Source of the DNA: Saccharopolyspora hordei
GTDB taxonomy: Bacteria > Actinomycetota > Actinomycetes > Mycobacteriales > Pseudonocardiaceae
Direction of reading: 5' to 3'
Assembly (NCBI RefSeq): GCF_013410345.1
Contig: NZ_JACCFJ010000001.1
Span: 4,878,501 to 4,942,500, forward strand
Length of the DNA: 64,000 nucleotides
Position 1 is the first letter of the stretch. Each line of letters starts with the position of its first letter. Positions 26,825-37,250 of the stretch are shown here, in pieces. The translations under genes and the position numbers were made by a program. Under the pieces are notes generated by a model. The model made no database searches. It worked only from the letters and a program-made list of their open reading frames with translations, and was not told the origin of the DNA.

Positions 26825-28261
26825 TCAGAGCTTCGCGCCGACGTGCAGCGCGACGCCGGAGTTCGGCGCGACGGTGGTGGTGAACCCCCCGTCCTCGCCG
26901 ACCTCCACGGTCCCGCCGGTGCACGCGCCGTCCACCAGCTCACCGCTCATCACGTCGCAGTAGGTCCCGGCGGGCAGTGAGGTCTGGAAGGTCTGCGACA
27001 GCTCGCCGCCCTCCCGGTTGACCACCACGAACCCCTTGTCACCGCGGCCGAACGCGATCTGGCCGCCGCCGTTGTCCCACCAGTCGACCAGCTCGGTGCC
27101 CTGCACCGCCCCGTGGAACCCGGCCATGCCGGCGATGATCGGCCGCCGGTGCTCGCAGGTCCAGGCCGGGTCGTCGCAGCTGGCCGGGCGCGTGGTCCCG
27201 TCCGCCTCGGCGGGCGGCCCGGCGTCGGGGTCGTCGAAGGCGAAGCCGGAGATCAGCTGCGGCGTCCCGTACGGGTAGGCCAGTTCGAAGGCGACCGCCA
27301 GGTCGTAGACCTCGCCGTCCTCGTAGGTCAGGATCGGCGAGCTGCGCTGCGTGTCGTGGTTGTCGATGAACACCACGGCCTGGTCGCTGGGCAGCTCCAT
27401 CCGCTCCGGCAGGTTCGCCAGCTGCGCCAGCGCCCCGTCCCGGAAGGCGTTGGCCACCACGCCGTAGTAGCCGAACTCGGTGACGTCGCCGTTGCCGGTG
27501 TACTCGCCGCCGGTCGTGGTGCCGTCGGCGATCACCTCCTGGAAGACGTAGGGGCGGCCGCCCTCGGGGAGGTCGCGCACCGCGCCGAAGATCGCGCCGA
27601 CGTCCTCCGGCGGCATGTGCTTGACGCCGTCCACCCGGAACCCGGAGACCCCCAGTCCCACCAGGTCGTCGAGGTAGGCGGTCAGCCTGCTGCGCACGTG
27701 GTCGGACTCGGTGGCCAGGTCGGCGAGCCCGACCAGCTCGCAGTTGCGCACCTCCCACTTGTCCTCGTAGTCGGCGATGTCGCGGCGGCAGCCGTGGAAG
27801 TCGGGGTCGGAGTAGATGCCCGGGTAGTCGTACTTCTCGTAGGTCGAGCCGCCGCTGCCCGGCCCGCTGCCGGCCGAACCGCTGCCGGTCATGTGGTTGA
27901 CCACCGCGTCGGCGTAGATCTCCACGCCCGCGGCGTTGCAGGTCCGCACCATCTCGGCGAACTGCTCGCGGCTGCCGCGGCGGCTCTCCAGCTGGTAGCT
28001 GACCGGTTGGTAGTCCTGGTACCAGGGGTGGCCCTGGTCGGCGAGGACGACGTGCTCCTGCGGCGGCGACACCTGGACGGCGCCGAACCCCCTCGGCCCC
28101 AGGAAGTCCGTGCACTCCCGCGCGATGGACTCCCACGGCCACTGGAACATCTGGACGATGGGGCCGCTCACCGGAGCGGCGGTGGGCACTCCCGCGGTCG
28201 CGGCGGGCACCAGCGCGGTGCCGCCGATCGCCGCGGAGAGCGCGAGCAAGGCCAATCGCAT
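26825..28261 (-). CDS. Secreted alpha-amylase (GH13)
   Basis: Endo-acting extracellular starch hydrolase. 478 residues. Signal peptide MRLALLALSAAIGGTALV with cleavage near AATA. GH13 regions: DAVVNH, GFRVDGVKHM (nucleophile Asp), FQEVIADG (acid/base Glu) and FIDNHDTQR. Cys pairs (RTCNAAG, HGCRRDI, NCELV, ASCDDPAWTC) suit an exported protein. It ends with the beta-sandwich C domain; no starch-binding module. The ATG at 28261 is selected by GGGAGG five bases upstream. The operator at 28364-28378 ties it to the LacI-type regulator 5 kb away. Its products would feed the importer and glucosidase. Confidence 0.94.
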   Translation of the reverse strand: MRLALLALSAAIGGTALVPAATAGVPTAAPVSGPIVQMFQWPWESIARECTDFLGPRGFGAVQVSPPQEHVVLADQGHPWYQDYQPVSYQLESRRGSREQFAEMVRTCNAAGVEIYADAVVNHMTGSGSAGSGPGSGGSTYEKYDYPGIYSDPDFHGCRRDIADYEDKWEVRNCELVGLADLATESDHVRSRLTAYLDDLVGLGVSGFRVDGVKHMPPEDVGAIFGAVRDLPEGGRPYVFQEVIADGTTTGGEYTGNGDVTEFGYYGVVANAFRDGALAQLANLPERMELPSDQAVVFIDNHDTQRSSPILTYEDGEVYDLAVAFELAYPYGTPQLISGFAFDDPDAGPPAEADGTTRPASCDDPAWTCEHRRPIIAGMAGFHGAVQGTELVDWWDNGGGQIAFGRGDKGFVVVNREGGELSQTFQTSLPAGTYCDVMSGELVDGACTGGTVEVGEDGGFTTTVAPNSGVALHVGAKL

Positions 28262-28298
28262 GACAACCTCCCTGCACCGACGTGTGGGGTCGTCATCA

Positions 28299-28327
28299 AT
28301 CACATTTTCTTGCGCGCGTCAAGTCAA
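28299..28327 (-). promoter_or_regulatory. Promoter of the amylase gene
   Basis: On the minus strand, TTGACT (28322-28327), 17-bp spacer, TGTGAT (28299-28304), giving a leader of about 30 nt. An overlapping TTGACG five bases further down is an alternative -35. Confidence 0.5.
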
Positions 28328-28363
28328 TCCGCCATCGGAACCAGAGGTGAGCTGCTCCAATGC

Positions 28364-28378
28364 TTGCAAAAATTTGCA
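28364..28378. promoter_or_regulatory. Operator C, LacI-type, upstream of the amylase promoter
   Basis: TTGCAAAAATTTGCA, a near-palindrome 37 bp upstream of the -35. It shares 13 and 12 of 15 bases with operators B and A. It also lies within the 120-bp gap before the adenosine-kinase stop. Confidence 0.65.
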
Positions 28379-28381
28379 GGA

Positions 28382-29695
<1,314 letters not shown>

Positions 29696-29728
29696 TCACC
29701 GGCGGACGCACACCTCCGGAAGAGCGAG

Positions 29729-29760
29729 GAGGCCGGCACCCCGGAGGGGGTACCGGCCTC
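29729..29760. terminator. Bidirectional hairpin between S4 gene and erpA
   Basis: Stem 29729-29742 with 29747-29760 (one internal mismatch), 4-nt loop, between convergent stops. Confidence 0.7.
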
Positions 29761-29781
29761 GTGCCAGATCGGCTCGCCCGC

Positions 29782-30147
29782 TCAGTGGAACGAGTCGCCG
29801 CAGGCGCACGACCCGCCCGCGTTCGGGTTGTCGATGGTGAAGCCCTGCTTCTCGATGGAGTCGACGAAGTCGATGACCGCGCCCTCCAGGTACGGGGCGC
29901 TCATCCGGTCGACGACGACGCCCAGGCCGTCGAACTCCCGCCGCGCGTCGCCGTCGAGGGTGCGCTCGTCGAAGAAGAGCTGGTACCGCAGCCCCGCACA
30001 GCCACCCGGCTGGACGGCGATGCGCAGGTGCATGTCGTCGCGACCCTCCTGCTCCAGCAGGGCCTTGGCCTTCTTGGCCGCCGCGTCGGTCAACGTGACA
30101 CCGTGGGCGGGCGCCTCGCTCTCGGTCGTGGTGTTCGGGGCGGTCAT
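29782..30147 (-). CDS. erpA: Iron-sulfur cluster insertion protein, HesB/IscA family
   Basis: A-type carrier delivering Fe-S clusters to apoproteins such as LipA or the Rieske protein. 121 residues. The three conserved Cys are in GGCAGLRYQLFF (~50) and GGSCACGDSF (~115-117). DDMHLRIAVQPGG and the C-terminal IDFVDSIEKQGFTIDNPNA are family-typical. Only the A-type carrier is here; the suf genes are not in the window. AGGGAG precedes the ATG by 5 nt. Confidence 0.92.
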   Translation of the reverse strand: MTAPNTTTESEAPAHGVTLTDAAAKKAKALLEQEGRDDMHLRIAVQPGGCAGLRYQLFFDERTLDGDARREFDGLGVVVDRMSAPYLEGAVIDFVDSIEKQGFTIDNPNAGGSCACGDSFH

Positions 30148-30477
30148 GGACTCTCCCTAGAGGTCTCGCTCATCCGATTCCGGCCTGTGGTGCAACCGCG
30201 GACCGGACCAGCCTATTCCCACGGGCGGACCCGGGGACGTGCCGTGTGTCCACGTCCCATGGTGGCACAGCGGGTCGCCGAGCTGGCGTGACGTGGCACG
30301 ACCCACTCCTCGGGCCCGACGGAGAGGGGACGCGCCCTCCCCCGTGGCGCGGGCCGAGCACCACCCGCACGACGAAGGCTCTCTGACCTGCGGCGATGCA
30401 CACCGAACACCACCCCGGCGCCGCCGGGGGGTGATCCAGGAAACCGCAGGAAATCGGGCGTACCTTACCCTGTTGGG
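30148..30477. other. Divergent erpA/DUF3043 intergenic region
   Basis: 330 bp with no convincing gene on either strand. It contains the -10 element TACCCT (30466-30471) of the DUF3043 gene at its right end. The erpA promoter could not be placed. No repeat or operator was recognised. Confidence 0.4.
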
Positions 30478-31116
30478 GTGAGGTTCCTTCGCCGCAGCAG
30501 CACTGAGCAGGCCGACAGCCCGGAGTCTGAGAACGAGGCTGCCCAGTCCTCAGCGGAGCACGCCCCCAACCACACTCCCAAGAAGGGGCGCCCCACCCCG
30601 AAGCGCCGGGACGCCGAGGGGCGGCGCCGCGGCCCGGTCCCGCCGCCGCCGAAGACGCAGCGCGAGGCGATCAAGCGTGCGCGCGCCAACAAGGAGGAGC
30701 GGCGCGCCGCCGCCCGGGAGCGGCGCGAGCGGATGATGCAGGGCGACGACCGCTACCTGATGCCCCGCGACAAGGGCCCGGTGCGCGCCTACGTCCGCGA
30801 CCTGGTCGACACCCGGCGCCACCTGATGGGCCTCTTCATGCCGCTGGTGCTGGTGGTGTTCGTCAGCACCCTGTCGCAGAACCTCCTGGTGCAGCAGTAC
30901 GCGACCCTGTTCTGCATGGCCCTGCTGATCATGATGATCGTCGAGGGCACCATGCTGGGCCGCTACGTCAACAAGCGCGTCCGCGCCAAGTTCCCGGACG
31001 CCAAGGACGGGTCCTTCGCCCTGGGCTGGTACGCCTTCACCCGGGCGATGCAGATCCGCAAGCTCCGCGTCCCGCGCCCCCGCTACACCCCCAAGGACAT
31101 CGCCAAGCTCAGCTGA
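30478..31116 (+). CDS. DUF3043 membrane protein
   Basis: 212 residues of unknown function, conserved in Actinobacteria (Rv2206 in M. tuberculosis). The first ~100 residues are a highly charged cytoplasmic region (KKGRPTPKRRDAEGRRRG, ANKEERRAAARERRERM). Two adjacent membrane helices follow (about 115-155: LMGLFMPLVLVVFVSTL and LFCMALLIMMIVEGTML), then a basic tail with RYTPKDIAKLS. GTG start 6 nt after TACCCT, so leaderless. It heads a unit with cobU, cobT and cobS (9-bp gap to cobU). Confidence 0.85.
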   Translation: MRFLRRSSTEQADSPESENEAAQSSAEHAPNHTPKKGRPTPKRRDAEGRRRGPVPPPPKTQREAIKRARANKEERRAAARERRERMMQGDDRYLMPRDKGPVRAYVRDLVDTRRHLMGLFMPLVLVVFVSTLSQNLLVQQYATLFCMALLIMMIVEGTMLGRYVNKRVRAKFPDAKDGSFALGWYAFTRAMQIRKLRVPRPRYTPKDIAKLS

Positions 31117-31125
31117 TCGGGGCCC

Positions 31126-31668
31126 GTGGTGCGCACGTTGGTGCTCGGTGGGGCGCGGTCCGGCAAGTCCGCGCACGCCGAAGGGCTCGTCGACGGGGAC
31201 GCGGCGGTCACCTACGTGGCCACCGCCCGGCGGGTCGAGGGCGACCGCGAGTGGGACGAGCGGATCGCCGCCCACGTCGCCCGGCGGCCGGACCACTGGC
31301 GGACCGCGGAGGCGCCGGACACCGAGTCGCTGTGCCGGGTGCTGGCGGAGGCTCCCGCCGGTTCGTCCGTGCTGGTCGACGACCTCGCCACCTGGTTGAC
31401 CGGGGTGCTCGACGACGCCGGGGCCTGGGACCGGGACGCGGCCGCGATGGAGGTCGTGGCCGGGCGGTGCGCCGAGCTGGTCGACGCCGTCACCGGCTGC
31501 GCCGGACGGCTGGTGGTCGTCTCCGCCGAGGTCGGGTTGGGCGTCGTCCCGGCCACCCGGTCTGGGAGGCTGTTCCGGGACGAGCTCGGGGCGCTCAACG
31601 CCCGGCTGGCCGAGGTGTGCGACGAGGTCGTCCTGCTCGTCGCCGGTCTCCCGCTCCGACTGCGCTGA
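31126..31668 (+). CDS. cobU: Adenosylcobinamide kinase / adenosylcobinamide-phosphate guanylyltransferase
   Basis: Phosphorylates adenosylcobinamide and transfers GMP, activating it for nucleotide-loop assembly. 180 residues. P-loop [12 protein letters not shown] near the N-terminus, [21 protein letters not shown] (GMP-accepting His region) and [13 protein letters not shown] are typical. It begins at GTG 31126 or GTG 31129. 19 bp upstream of cobT. M. tuberculosis carries cobU elsewhere, so its presence here is a local difference. Confidence 0.93.
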   Translation: MVRTLVLGGARSGKSAHAEGLVDGDAAVTYVATARRVEGDREWDERIAAHVARRPDHWRTAEAPDTESLCRVLAEAPAGSSVLVDDLATWLTGVLDDAGAWDRDAAAMEVVAGRCAELVDAVTGCAGRLVVVSAEVGLGVVPATRSGRLFRDELGALNARLAEVCDEVVLLVAGLPLRLR

Positions 31669-31687
31669 CATCGACACGGAGGTTCGC

Positions 31688-32770
31688 TTGCCCGACCAGA
31701 ACGAGATCAGCTTCCCGGCGGTGCCTGCCCCGGACGAGCAGGCCCAGCGCCAGGCGGTCGCCCGGCACGAGCAGCTGACCAAGCCCGCGGGCTCGCTGGG
31801 ACGGCTGGAGGAGCTGGGGGTCTGGGTCGCCGCCCGGCAGGGGCTCTGCCCGCCGCGGCCGTTCACCCGCCCGCGGGTCGTCGTCTTCGCCGGGGACCAC
31901 GGCGTCGCCGAGCACGGCGTCTCCGCCTACCCCAGCGAGGTGACCAGCCAGATGGTCTCGAACTTCCTGGCCGGCGGTGCCGCGGTCAACGTGCTCTCCG
32001 CCGCTGCGGGCGCGACCGTGCGGGTCGTGGACATGGCCGTCAACGCCGACACCCCGCCGGTGGTCAGCGCGCACAAGGTCCGGCGCTCCTCCGGGGCCAT
32101 CGACCGCGAGGACGCCCTCACCGACGCCGAGGTGCGGGCCGCGCTCACCGCGGGGCGGACCATCGCCGACGAGGAGATCGACTCCGGCGCCGACCTGCTC
32201 ATCGCCGGCGACATGGGCATCGGCAACACCACGCCCGCCGCGGTGCTCATCGCGGCGCTCACCGGGACCGAGCCGGTGGCGGTCGTCGGCCGCGGCACCG
32301 GCATCGACGACAACGCCTGGATGCGCAAGACCGCGGCGATCCGCGACGCGCTGCGCCGGGCCCGCAAGGTGCTCGACGACCCGGTGGCGCTGCTGCGCAC
32401 CTCCGCCGGAGCCGACATCGCCGCGCTCACCGGGTTCCTCGCCCAGGCCGCGGTCCGCCGCACGCCCGTGCTGCTGGACGGCGTCGTGGTGGGCGCGGCC
32501 GCGCTGGTGGCCGAGGAGCTCGCGCCGGGCGCGCGGCAGTGGTGGCTGGCCGGGCACCGCTCCGCCGAGCCGGGCGGGCCGCTGGTGCTCGACCACCTCG
32601 ACCTGACGCCGGTGCTGGACCTGCAGATGCGGCTGGGTGAGGGCTCCGGGGCGCTGACCGCGCTGCCGGTGGTGATGGCCGCGACGCGGGTGCTGGGCGA
32701 GATGGCGACGTTCGCCGAAGCCGGTGTCGGCGGCCCGACCGGAGCCGAGGCCACCGGCCCGAAGTCGTGA
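31688..32770 (+). CDS. cobT: Nicotinate-nucleotide--dimethylbenzimidazole phosphoribosyltransferase
   Basis: Makes alpha-ribazole phosphate, the lower ligand of cobalamin. 360 residues. [14 protein letters not shown] (~30-43), [29 protein letters not shown] and [12 protein letters not shown] are family motifs. The catalytic Glu lies in the C-terminal [11 protein letters not shown] segment. TTG start, chosen because GGAGG (31678-31682) is exactly 5 nt upstream. Its stop overlaps the cobS GTG. Confidence 0.96.
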   Translation: MPDQNEISFPAVPAPDEQAQRQAVARHEQLTKPAGSLGRLEELGVWVAARQGLCPPRPFTRPRVVVFAGDHGVAEHGVSAYPSEVTSQMVSNFLAGGAAVNVLSAAAGATVRVVDMAVNADTPPVVSAHKVRRSSGAIDREDALTDAEVRAALTAGRTIADEEIDSGADLLIAGDMGIGNTTPAAVLIAALTGTEPVAVVGRGTGIDDNAWMRKTAAIRDALRRARKVLDDPVALLRTSAGADIAALTGFLAQAAVRRTPVLLDGVVVGAAALVAEELAPGARQWWLAGHRSAEPGGPLVLDHLDLTPVLDLQMRLGEGSGALTALPVVMAATRVLGEMATFAEAGVGGPTGAEATGPKS

Positions 32771-33498
32771 CCCCGGACGGCCTCCGCCTGGCCGTTTCGT
32801 GGCTGAGCGTGCTGCCGGTGCGCGCCGGCCGCGTCGACGACGCCACCTGCCGCCAGGCGATCGCCGCCGCTCCCCTGGTCGGCGCACTGGTGGGCGGGAC
32901 CGGCGCGCTGGCGCTGTGGGGGCTGTCCGCGCTCGGTGCGCCCCCGCTGCTGGCCGGGCTGCTGACCGTGGCGGTGCTGGTGCTGGTCACCCGGGGCATG
33001 CACGTGGACGGGCTGGCCGACACGGTGGACGGCCTGGGCTGCTACGGACCGCCGGAGCGCGCGCTGGCCGTGATGCGCGACGGCGGCGCGGGCCCGTTCG
33101 CGGTGGTCGCGCTGGTGCTGGTGCTGGGTGTGCAGGCGGTGAGCCTCGCCGAGGTCTCCGCCGACCCGCTGGTGCTCGTCCTGGCGTGCGCGGTCGGCCG
33201 GGCGGGCTTCGTGCTGTGCTGCCGGCGGGGCGTGCTGTCCGCCCGCCCGGAGGGCATGGGCGCGCTGGTGGCGGGCAGCCAGCCGACGTGGCTCGTCGCG
33301 GCCTGGTGGCTGGTGCTGCTCGCGGCGGCGGTCGCCGTCGACTGGCGCGTGGCGCTCGCGGTCGCCGTGGCCGCGGGGCTGCTGCTCGCCCTCACCCACC
33401 ACGTCCAGCGGCGCTTCGGCGGGATCACCGGCGACGTCCTCGGCGCGGCCTCCGAACTCGCCACCACGACGGTCCTCGTCGGCGCCGCCCTCACCTGA
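32767..33498 (+). CDS. cobS: Adenosylcobinamide-GDP ribazoletransferase (cobalamin synthase)
   Basis: Membrane enzyme joining adenosylcobinamide-GDP and alpha-ribazole. 243 residues, six or seven hydrophobic helices. The metal-binding [13 protein letters not shown] (~78-90) and [17 protein letters not shown] follow the family pattern. GTG start overlaps the cobT stop (GTGA), so the two are translationally coupled. A palindromic repeat follows the stop. Confidence 0.95.
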   Translation: MTPDGLRLAVSWLSVLPVRAGRVDDATCRQAIAAAPLVGALVGGTGALALWGLSALGAPPLLAGLLTVAVLVLVTRGMHVDGLADTVDGLGCYGPPERALAVMRDGGAGPFAVVALVLVLGVQAVSLAEVSADPLVLVLACAVGRAGFVLCCRRGVLSARPEGMGALVAGSQPTWLVAAWWLVLLAAAVAVDWRVALAVAVAAGLLLALTHHVQRRFGGITGDVLGAASELATTTVLVGAALT

Positions 33499-33507
33499 CC
33501 GGGGGCT

Positions 33508-33549
33508 CGTGAGTGCGCAAGCCGCCTGCAACCGGCTCACGCACTCACG
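33508..33549. repeat. Dispersed palindromic element, copy 2 (inverted)
   Basis: Reverse complement of the element at 18527-18568 with 3 differences. Outer stem CGTGAGTGCG (33508-33517) pairs with 33540-33549; the loop core CCTGCAACC is conserved. It sits between the convergent stops of cobS and ilvE. Confidence 0.8.
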
Positions 33550-33581
33550 ACCCGACCCCCACGCGGATCGGGGTCCCGGGG

Positions 33582-34685
33582 TCAGCCGAGCTTGGTCATC
33601 CAGCCGTGGGTGTCCGCCACCGTGCCGTGCTGGATGCCGGTGAGCTTCTCGCGCAGCTTCATCGTGATCTCGCCCGGCCCGCCGTCGGCGATGGTGAACT
33701 CACCGTCGCGGTGCTTGACGTGGCCGACCGGGGTGATCACCGCCGCGGTGCCGCAGGCGAAGACCTCGGTGAGCTCGCCGGTCGCGGCCTTCTTCTCCCA
33801 CTCCTCGACCGTCACCTTGCGCTCCTCGACCTGCATGCCGAGCTCACGCCCCAGCTCCAGCAGCGACGAGCGGGTCACGCCGGGCAGCAGGCTGCCGCTG
33901 AGCTCGGGAGTCACCAGACGGGCGTCGGCGCCGGAGCCGAACACGAAGAACAGGTTCATGCCGCCCATCTCCTCGACCACGTGCCGCTCGCACGCGTCGA
34001 GCCAGACCACCTGGTCGCAGCCCTGCTTGACGGCCTCGGCCTGCGCGGCGAAGGACGCGGCGTAGTTGCCCGCGAACTTGGCCGCACCGGTGCCACCGGG
34101 CGCCGCGCGCACGTACTCGTGGCTCAGCCACACGGTGACCGGCTTGATGCCGCCGGAGAAGTACGAGCCGGACGGCGAGGCGATCACGGCGTACAGGTAG
34201 GCGTTGGACGGGTTGTTGACCCCCAGGCCGACCTCAGTGGCGATCATGAACGGCCGGAAGTAGAGCGAGCTCTCCCCGCCGCTGGGCACCCAGGCACCGT
34301 CCACCGCGACCAGCTGGCGCAAGGACTCGAGGAACAGCTCTTCCGGCAGCTCGGCCATCGCGATCCGCTTGGCGGAGTCCCGGAACCGCCGCGCGTTGGC
34401 GTCCGGCCGGAACGCCGCGATGGAACCGTCGGGCTGCCGGTAGGCCTTGAGGCCCTCGAAGATCGCCTGCGCGTAGTGCAGGACGGAGGTCGCCGGGTCC
34501 AGCTCGAGCGAGTGGTAGGGCTCGACGCGGGCGTCGTGCCAGCCACGGTCCTCGGTCCAGCGGATGGTCACCATGTGGTCGGTGAAGTGCCGTCCGAACC
34601 CCGGATTGGCCAATACTTCCGCACGCCGCTCGTCGCTGGCCGGTTGCGGGTTGGTGGTCCGGGTGAAAGACAGCGCTTCAGTCAT
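33582..34685 (-). CDS. ilvE: Branched-chain amino-acid aminotransferase
   Basis: PLP enzyme for the last step of Leu, Ile and Val synthesis. 367 residues, class IV fold. [30 protein letters not shown], the PLP lysine in [12 protein letters not shown] (~205) and [15 protein letters not shown] are intact. TACGGT (34692-34697, minus strand) lies 6 nt before the ATG, so the start at 34685 is well supported and the mRNA probably leaderless. Confidence 0.96.
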   Translation of the reverse strand: MTEALSFTRTTNPQPASDERRAEVLANPGFGRHFTDHMVTIRWTEDRGWHDARVEPYHSLELDPATSVLHYAQAIFEGLKAYRQPDGSIAAFRPDANARRFRDSAKRIAMAELPEELFLESLRQLVAVDGAWVPSGGESSLYFRPFMIATEVGLGVNNPSNAYLYAVIASPSGSYFSGGIKPVTVWLSHEYVRAAPGGTGAAKFAGNYAASFAAQAEAVKQGCDQVVWLDACERHVVEEMGGMNLFFVFGSGADARLVTPELSGSLLPGVTRSSLLELGRELGMQVEERKVTVEEWEKKAATGELTEVFACGTAAVITPVGHVKHRDGEFTIADGGPGEITMKLREKLTGIQHGTVADTHGWMTKLG

Positions 34686-34831
34686 GCGCGTACCGTATCG
34701 CGCCCTCTCGAACAGTGGAAACCGGATCATCGTACGTTGGTCATCCAACTGTCCGGCTTCCGATCACGCGCCGCGCCCCGGGCGCCACCGAGCGTGACGC
34801 GAAACCTCCCGGAACTCCGCGTACCGGGCTC

Positions 34832-34837
34832 TATGAT
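34832..34837 (+). promoter_or_regulatory. -10 element of the 96-residue membrane-protein gene
   Basis: TATGAT, the closest match to the -10 consensus in the window, 6 nt before the ATG. Confidence 0.6.
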
Positions 34838-34843
34838 GTGCTC

Positions 34844-35134
34844 ATGAACCAGCAGGCTCCCGCTCCGGTCCCCACCACGGTGTCGCAAGACGCGCTGGCC
34901 GCCACCCTGGCGGCGCTGCTGCCCCTGGGTGGCGGCTTGCTCGTGGCGCTCGGCTACGCCTGGCTCGACGTGTTCGGACTGGTCCTCGGCCTGGCCGGCG
35001 CCGTCGGGTGGGCGTTCTGGTGGCGCGGCAAGCACCAGGTGTTCTTCCCGAAGGACCTGCGTGGCAGCTCGGTCGGCGGGGTCGGTGCCCTGGTCGCGCT
35101 CATCGTGGTGCTGCTGTTCGTCTCGGTGTCCTGA
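34844..35134 (+). CDS. Small two-to-three-helix membrane protein, unknown function
   Basis: 96 residues: Pro/Thr-rich start (NQQAPAPVPTTVSQDALAA), two close membrane helices (~22-58), a basic loop with FWWRGKHQVFFPKDLRG, and a third helix at the C-terminus. No family recognised. ATG with a strong leaderless-type promoter. Its stop is 5 bp from the convergent DUF402 stop. Confidence 0.7.
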   Translation: MNQQAPAPVPTTVSQDALAATLAALLPLGGGLLVALGYAWLDVFGLVLGLAGAVGWAFWWRGKHQVFFPKDLRGSSVGGVGALVALIVVLLFVSVS

Positions 35135-35139
35135 CCCGG

Positions 35140-35823
35140 TCAGTCCCGCAGCAGTCCGTCCGGCAGGGACGGCAGCGCCCACTTCGGATCGGGCCGGGCG
35201 TCGCAGTGGGTCCCGTCGAACGGGAACAGCCGCGCTTCGGCGAGCGCGATCATCCGCTCGCCCTCGGCCCGCAACCGCTTGAGGTGCCAGCGGTCGAACC
35301 GGCCGGCGGCCATCGCGTCGGCCAGCTCGTTCTCGTCCTTCCACTGCCACGACCCGTCCGGGAACACCTCGACGTCCAGCACGCCGTCCACGCGCCGCAC
35401 GCCCAGCTCGTCGCGGCCGAGCGGCACCTCGAGGTTGACGTACCAGTTGCGGAAGGTCCCGTCGGCGTCGAAGAACCACCACACCGACGCCCACCGGTGC
35501 TCGTAGACCAGGCGCAGCGTCGAGGTGCCGCGCCAGGTCGACTTCGCGGGCACCCGCGGGCCGTTGAAGCGCTCGTGCAGCGGCATCTCGCGCGGCGCAC
35601 GGCCGTCCGGCGAGGTGGTGATCCGGATCGGGGTGCCGTCCAGGACCCAGCACAGCATCTGGTCGCCGTCGTCCTCGACGACCCGTGCGGGGTGGACGGT
35701 GCCCAGCGAGCCGTCAAGACGCCAGAAGCTGTAGAGCGCTTCCTCGCCGGGGAGCCAGACCGGTTCTCGTATGGGTTGCAACGGAAGGGTGCCCACGTTC
35801 GCGTTCAGCATGACCCGCCTCAT
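35140..35823 (-). CDS. DUF402 protein
   Basis: 227 residues of the DUF402/FomD-like family, which contains nucleoside-diphosphate and -triphosphate hydrolases. Motifs: LVYEHRWASVWWFFDADGTFRNWYVNLE, VDGVLDVEVFPDGSWQWKDENELADAM and the two acidic clusters that bind metal. Activity inferred from family. The ATG at 35823 overlaps the permease stop as ATGA, arguing for coupling; an ATG at 35811 with GAGG 6 nt upstream is the alternative. Confidence 0.82.
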   Translation of the reverse strand: MRRVMLNANVGTLPLQPIREPVWLPGEEALYSFWRLDGSLGTVHPARVVEDDGDQMLCWVLDGTPIRITTSPDGRAPREMPLHERFNGPRVPAKSTWRGTSTLRLVYEHRWASVWWFFDADGTFRNWYVNLEVPLGRDELGVRRVDGVLDVEVFPDGSWQWKDENELADAMAAGRFDRWHLKRLRAEGERMIALAEARLFPFDGTHCDARPDPKWALPSLPDGLLRD

Positions 35824-37067
35824 CTCCAGCGACGGGACACACCTCCCGTCGCCAAAGGACCGACAACAACGACAACAAGCGTTGCAAGCATCGCAGAAAT
35901 CGGCATGCTCATCGCGATGACGACGGAGAGCCCCATGCCCAGGCAGGCCGCGCGCATCGGCCAGCCGCCCTCGTCGGCCAGCAGCAACCGGGCTCCGGCG
36001 TTGGCGAAGGCGCAGTGCACCAGCAGGCTGCACGAGGCGAAGGCCATCGCCGCCACGGGCTCGACCAGCAGCGCGACCGCGACCGCGGCGACCCCGACGC
36101 CGACGTCCACCAGGAAGGGCGTGCCCGCGCGGCTGCGCCGCTCCAGCCCGCGCGGCAGGTCCCCGTCCCGCACCAGGCCCAGCGCCGTGGACCGGGCGGA
36201 CTCCAGCGCGGCCAGCAGCACCGGGAGCAGCGCCACCGCGGCACCGGCGCCGACCAGCGGCGCGAGCTCGGACGCCGCCGCGGCGGCCAGGACGTCACGG
36301 ACCGGGGTCGGCGACAGCGCCAGCCGCGACCAGCCGAGCTGGTGCACCAGCGCCGCCGTCACCACCGCCAGCACTGCGCTGACCACGGCGAACGACACCA
36401 CGACACCGCGCTTGACCACTGCCGGCGGGACCCGGTCGCGGCCCTCGGCCGGCGAGGTCAGCCGCTCGAAGCCGAGGAAGGCGAAGAACAGCACCCCGGC
36501 CGCCCCGGTGATGCCCACCGCGCTGTCCTCGGGCGCGGCGCCGGCCGGCAGCGGCGGGACGGGGTCGATGGCGAAGCACGTGACGACCACCAGGCCCAGC
36601 ACCGCGCCGGTCAGCACCAGCCACGTCCACGCCGCGGCCCCGCGGATCCGCAGTCCGGTCGTCGCCGCGAGCACCACGAGCAGGACCGCCACCGAGGCCA
36701 CCACCGGCGCCGAGCCGGGCAGCAGGAAGTCCCCCAGCACGCGCGCGACCGCGGCCAGGGCGGCGACCTGCCCGGCCAGGTGCGCGCTGGCGGCGACGCG
36801 CGCGGGCAGCAGGCCCATCCGTCCCCGGACGCACGCGTCGGCCGGTGCGGGCCCGCGGTAGGCGGCCGCCTGGTGCGCGGTCGCCGAGGCCGCGCAGGCC
36901 GCGGTCAGCACCGCGACCAGCAGCCCGAACGGCGACCACATCCCGGCCGCGGCTGCCGCGGGCGACGGTCCTACGAGCACACCGGCACCGAGCATCCCGC
37001 TGAGCACCAGCGGGACCGCTCCGGCGCCCGAGGACAGCCGGCCGCTCGATTCCACCTGTTGGGCCAC
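35820..37067 (-). CDS. APC-superfamily permease
   Basis: 415 residues with about 12 membrane helices. The N-terminal GAGAVPLVLSGMLGAGVLVGPSPAAAAAG is the APC TM1 glycine motif, and GVLFFAFLGFERLTSPAEG (~200) resembles the TM6 substrate motif. Probably an amino-acid or polyamine transporter; substrate unknown. GTG at 37067 (VAQQVESSG) chosen with GAGG 8 nt upstream. Coupled to the DUF402 gene. Confidence 0.8.
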   Translation of the reverse strand: MAQQVESSGRLSSGAGAVPLVLSGMLGAGVLVGPSPAAAAAGMWSPFGLLVAVLTAACAASATAHQAAAYRGPAPADACVRGRMGLLPARVAASAHLAGQVAALAAVARVLGDFLLPGSAPVVASVAVLLVVLAATTGLRIRGAAAWTWLVLTGAVLGLVVVTCFAIDPVPPLPAGAAPEDSAVGITGAAGVLFFAFLGFERLTSPAEGRDRVPPAVVKRGVVVSFAVVSAVLAVVTAALVHQLGWSRLALSPTPVRDVLAAAAASELAPLVGAGAAVALLPVLLAALESARSTALGLVRDGDLPRGLERRSRAGTPFLVDVGVGVAAVAVALLVEPVAAMAFASCSLLVHCAFANAGARLLLADEGGWPMRAACLGMGLSVVIAMSMPISAMLATLVVVVVGPLATGGVSRRWR

Positions 37068-37250
37068 CTGACCACCCTCGCAGACGAACACAGACGGTGC
37101 AGCCACCTGTCGGTGGACAGCGCGCTGCACTGCGTCCCAGCGTAGGACGGCGCCCCGCAGCACCGTCCTGGTCGGATCCTCCAGCGCGCCGCGTTCTAGA
37201 GTGCGAACGGACCCCTATTCCGGCGCGGCAGCTTCAACGGAGGATGACCA

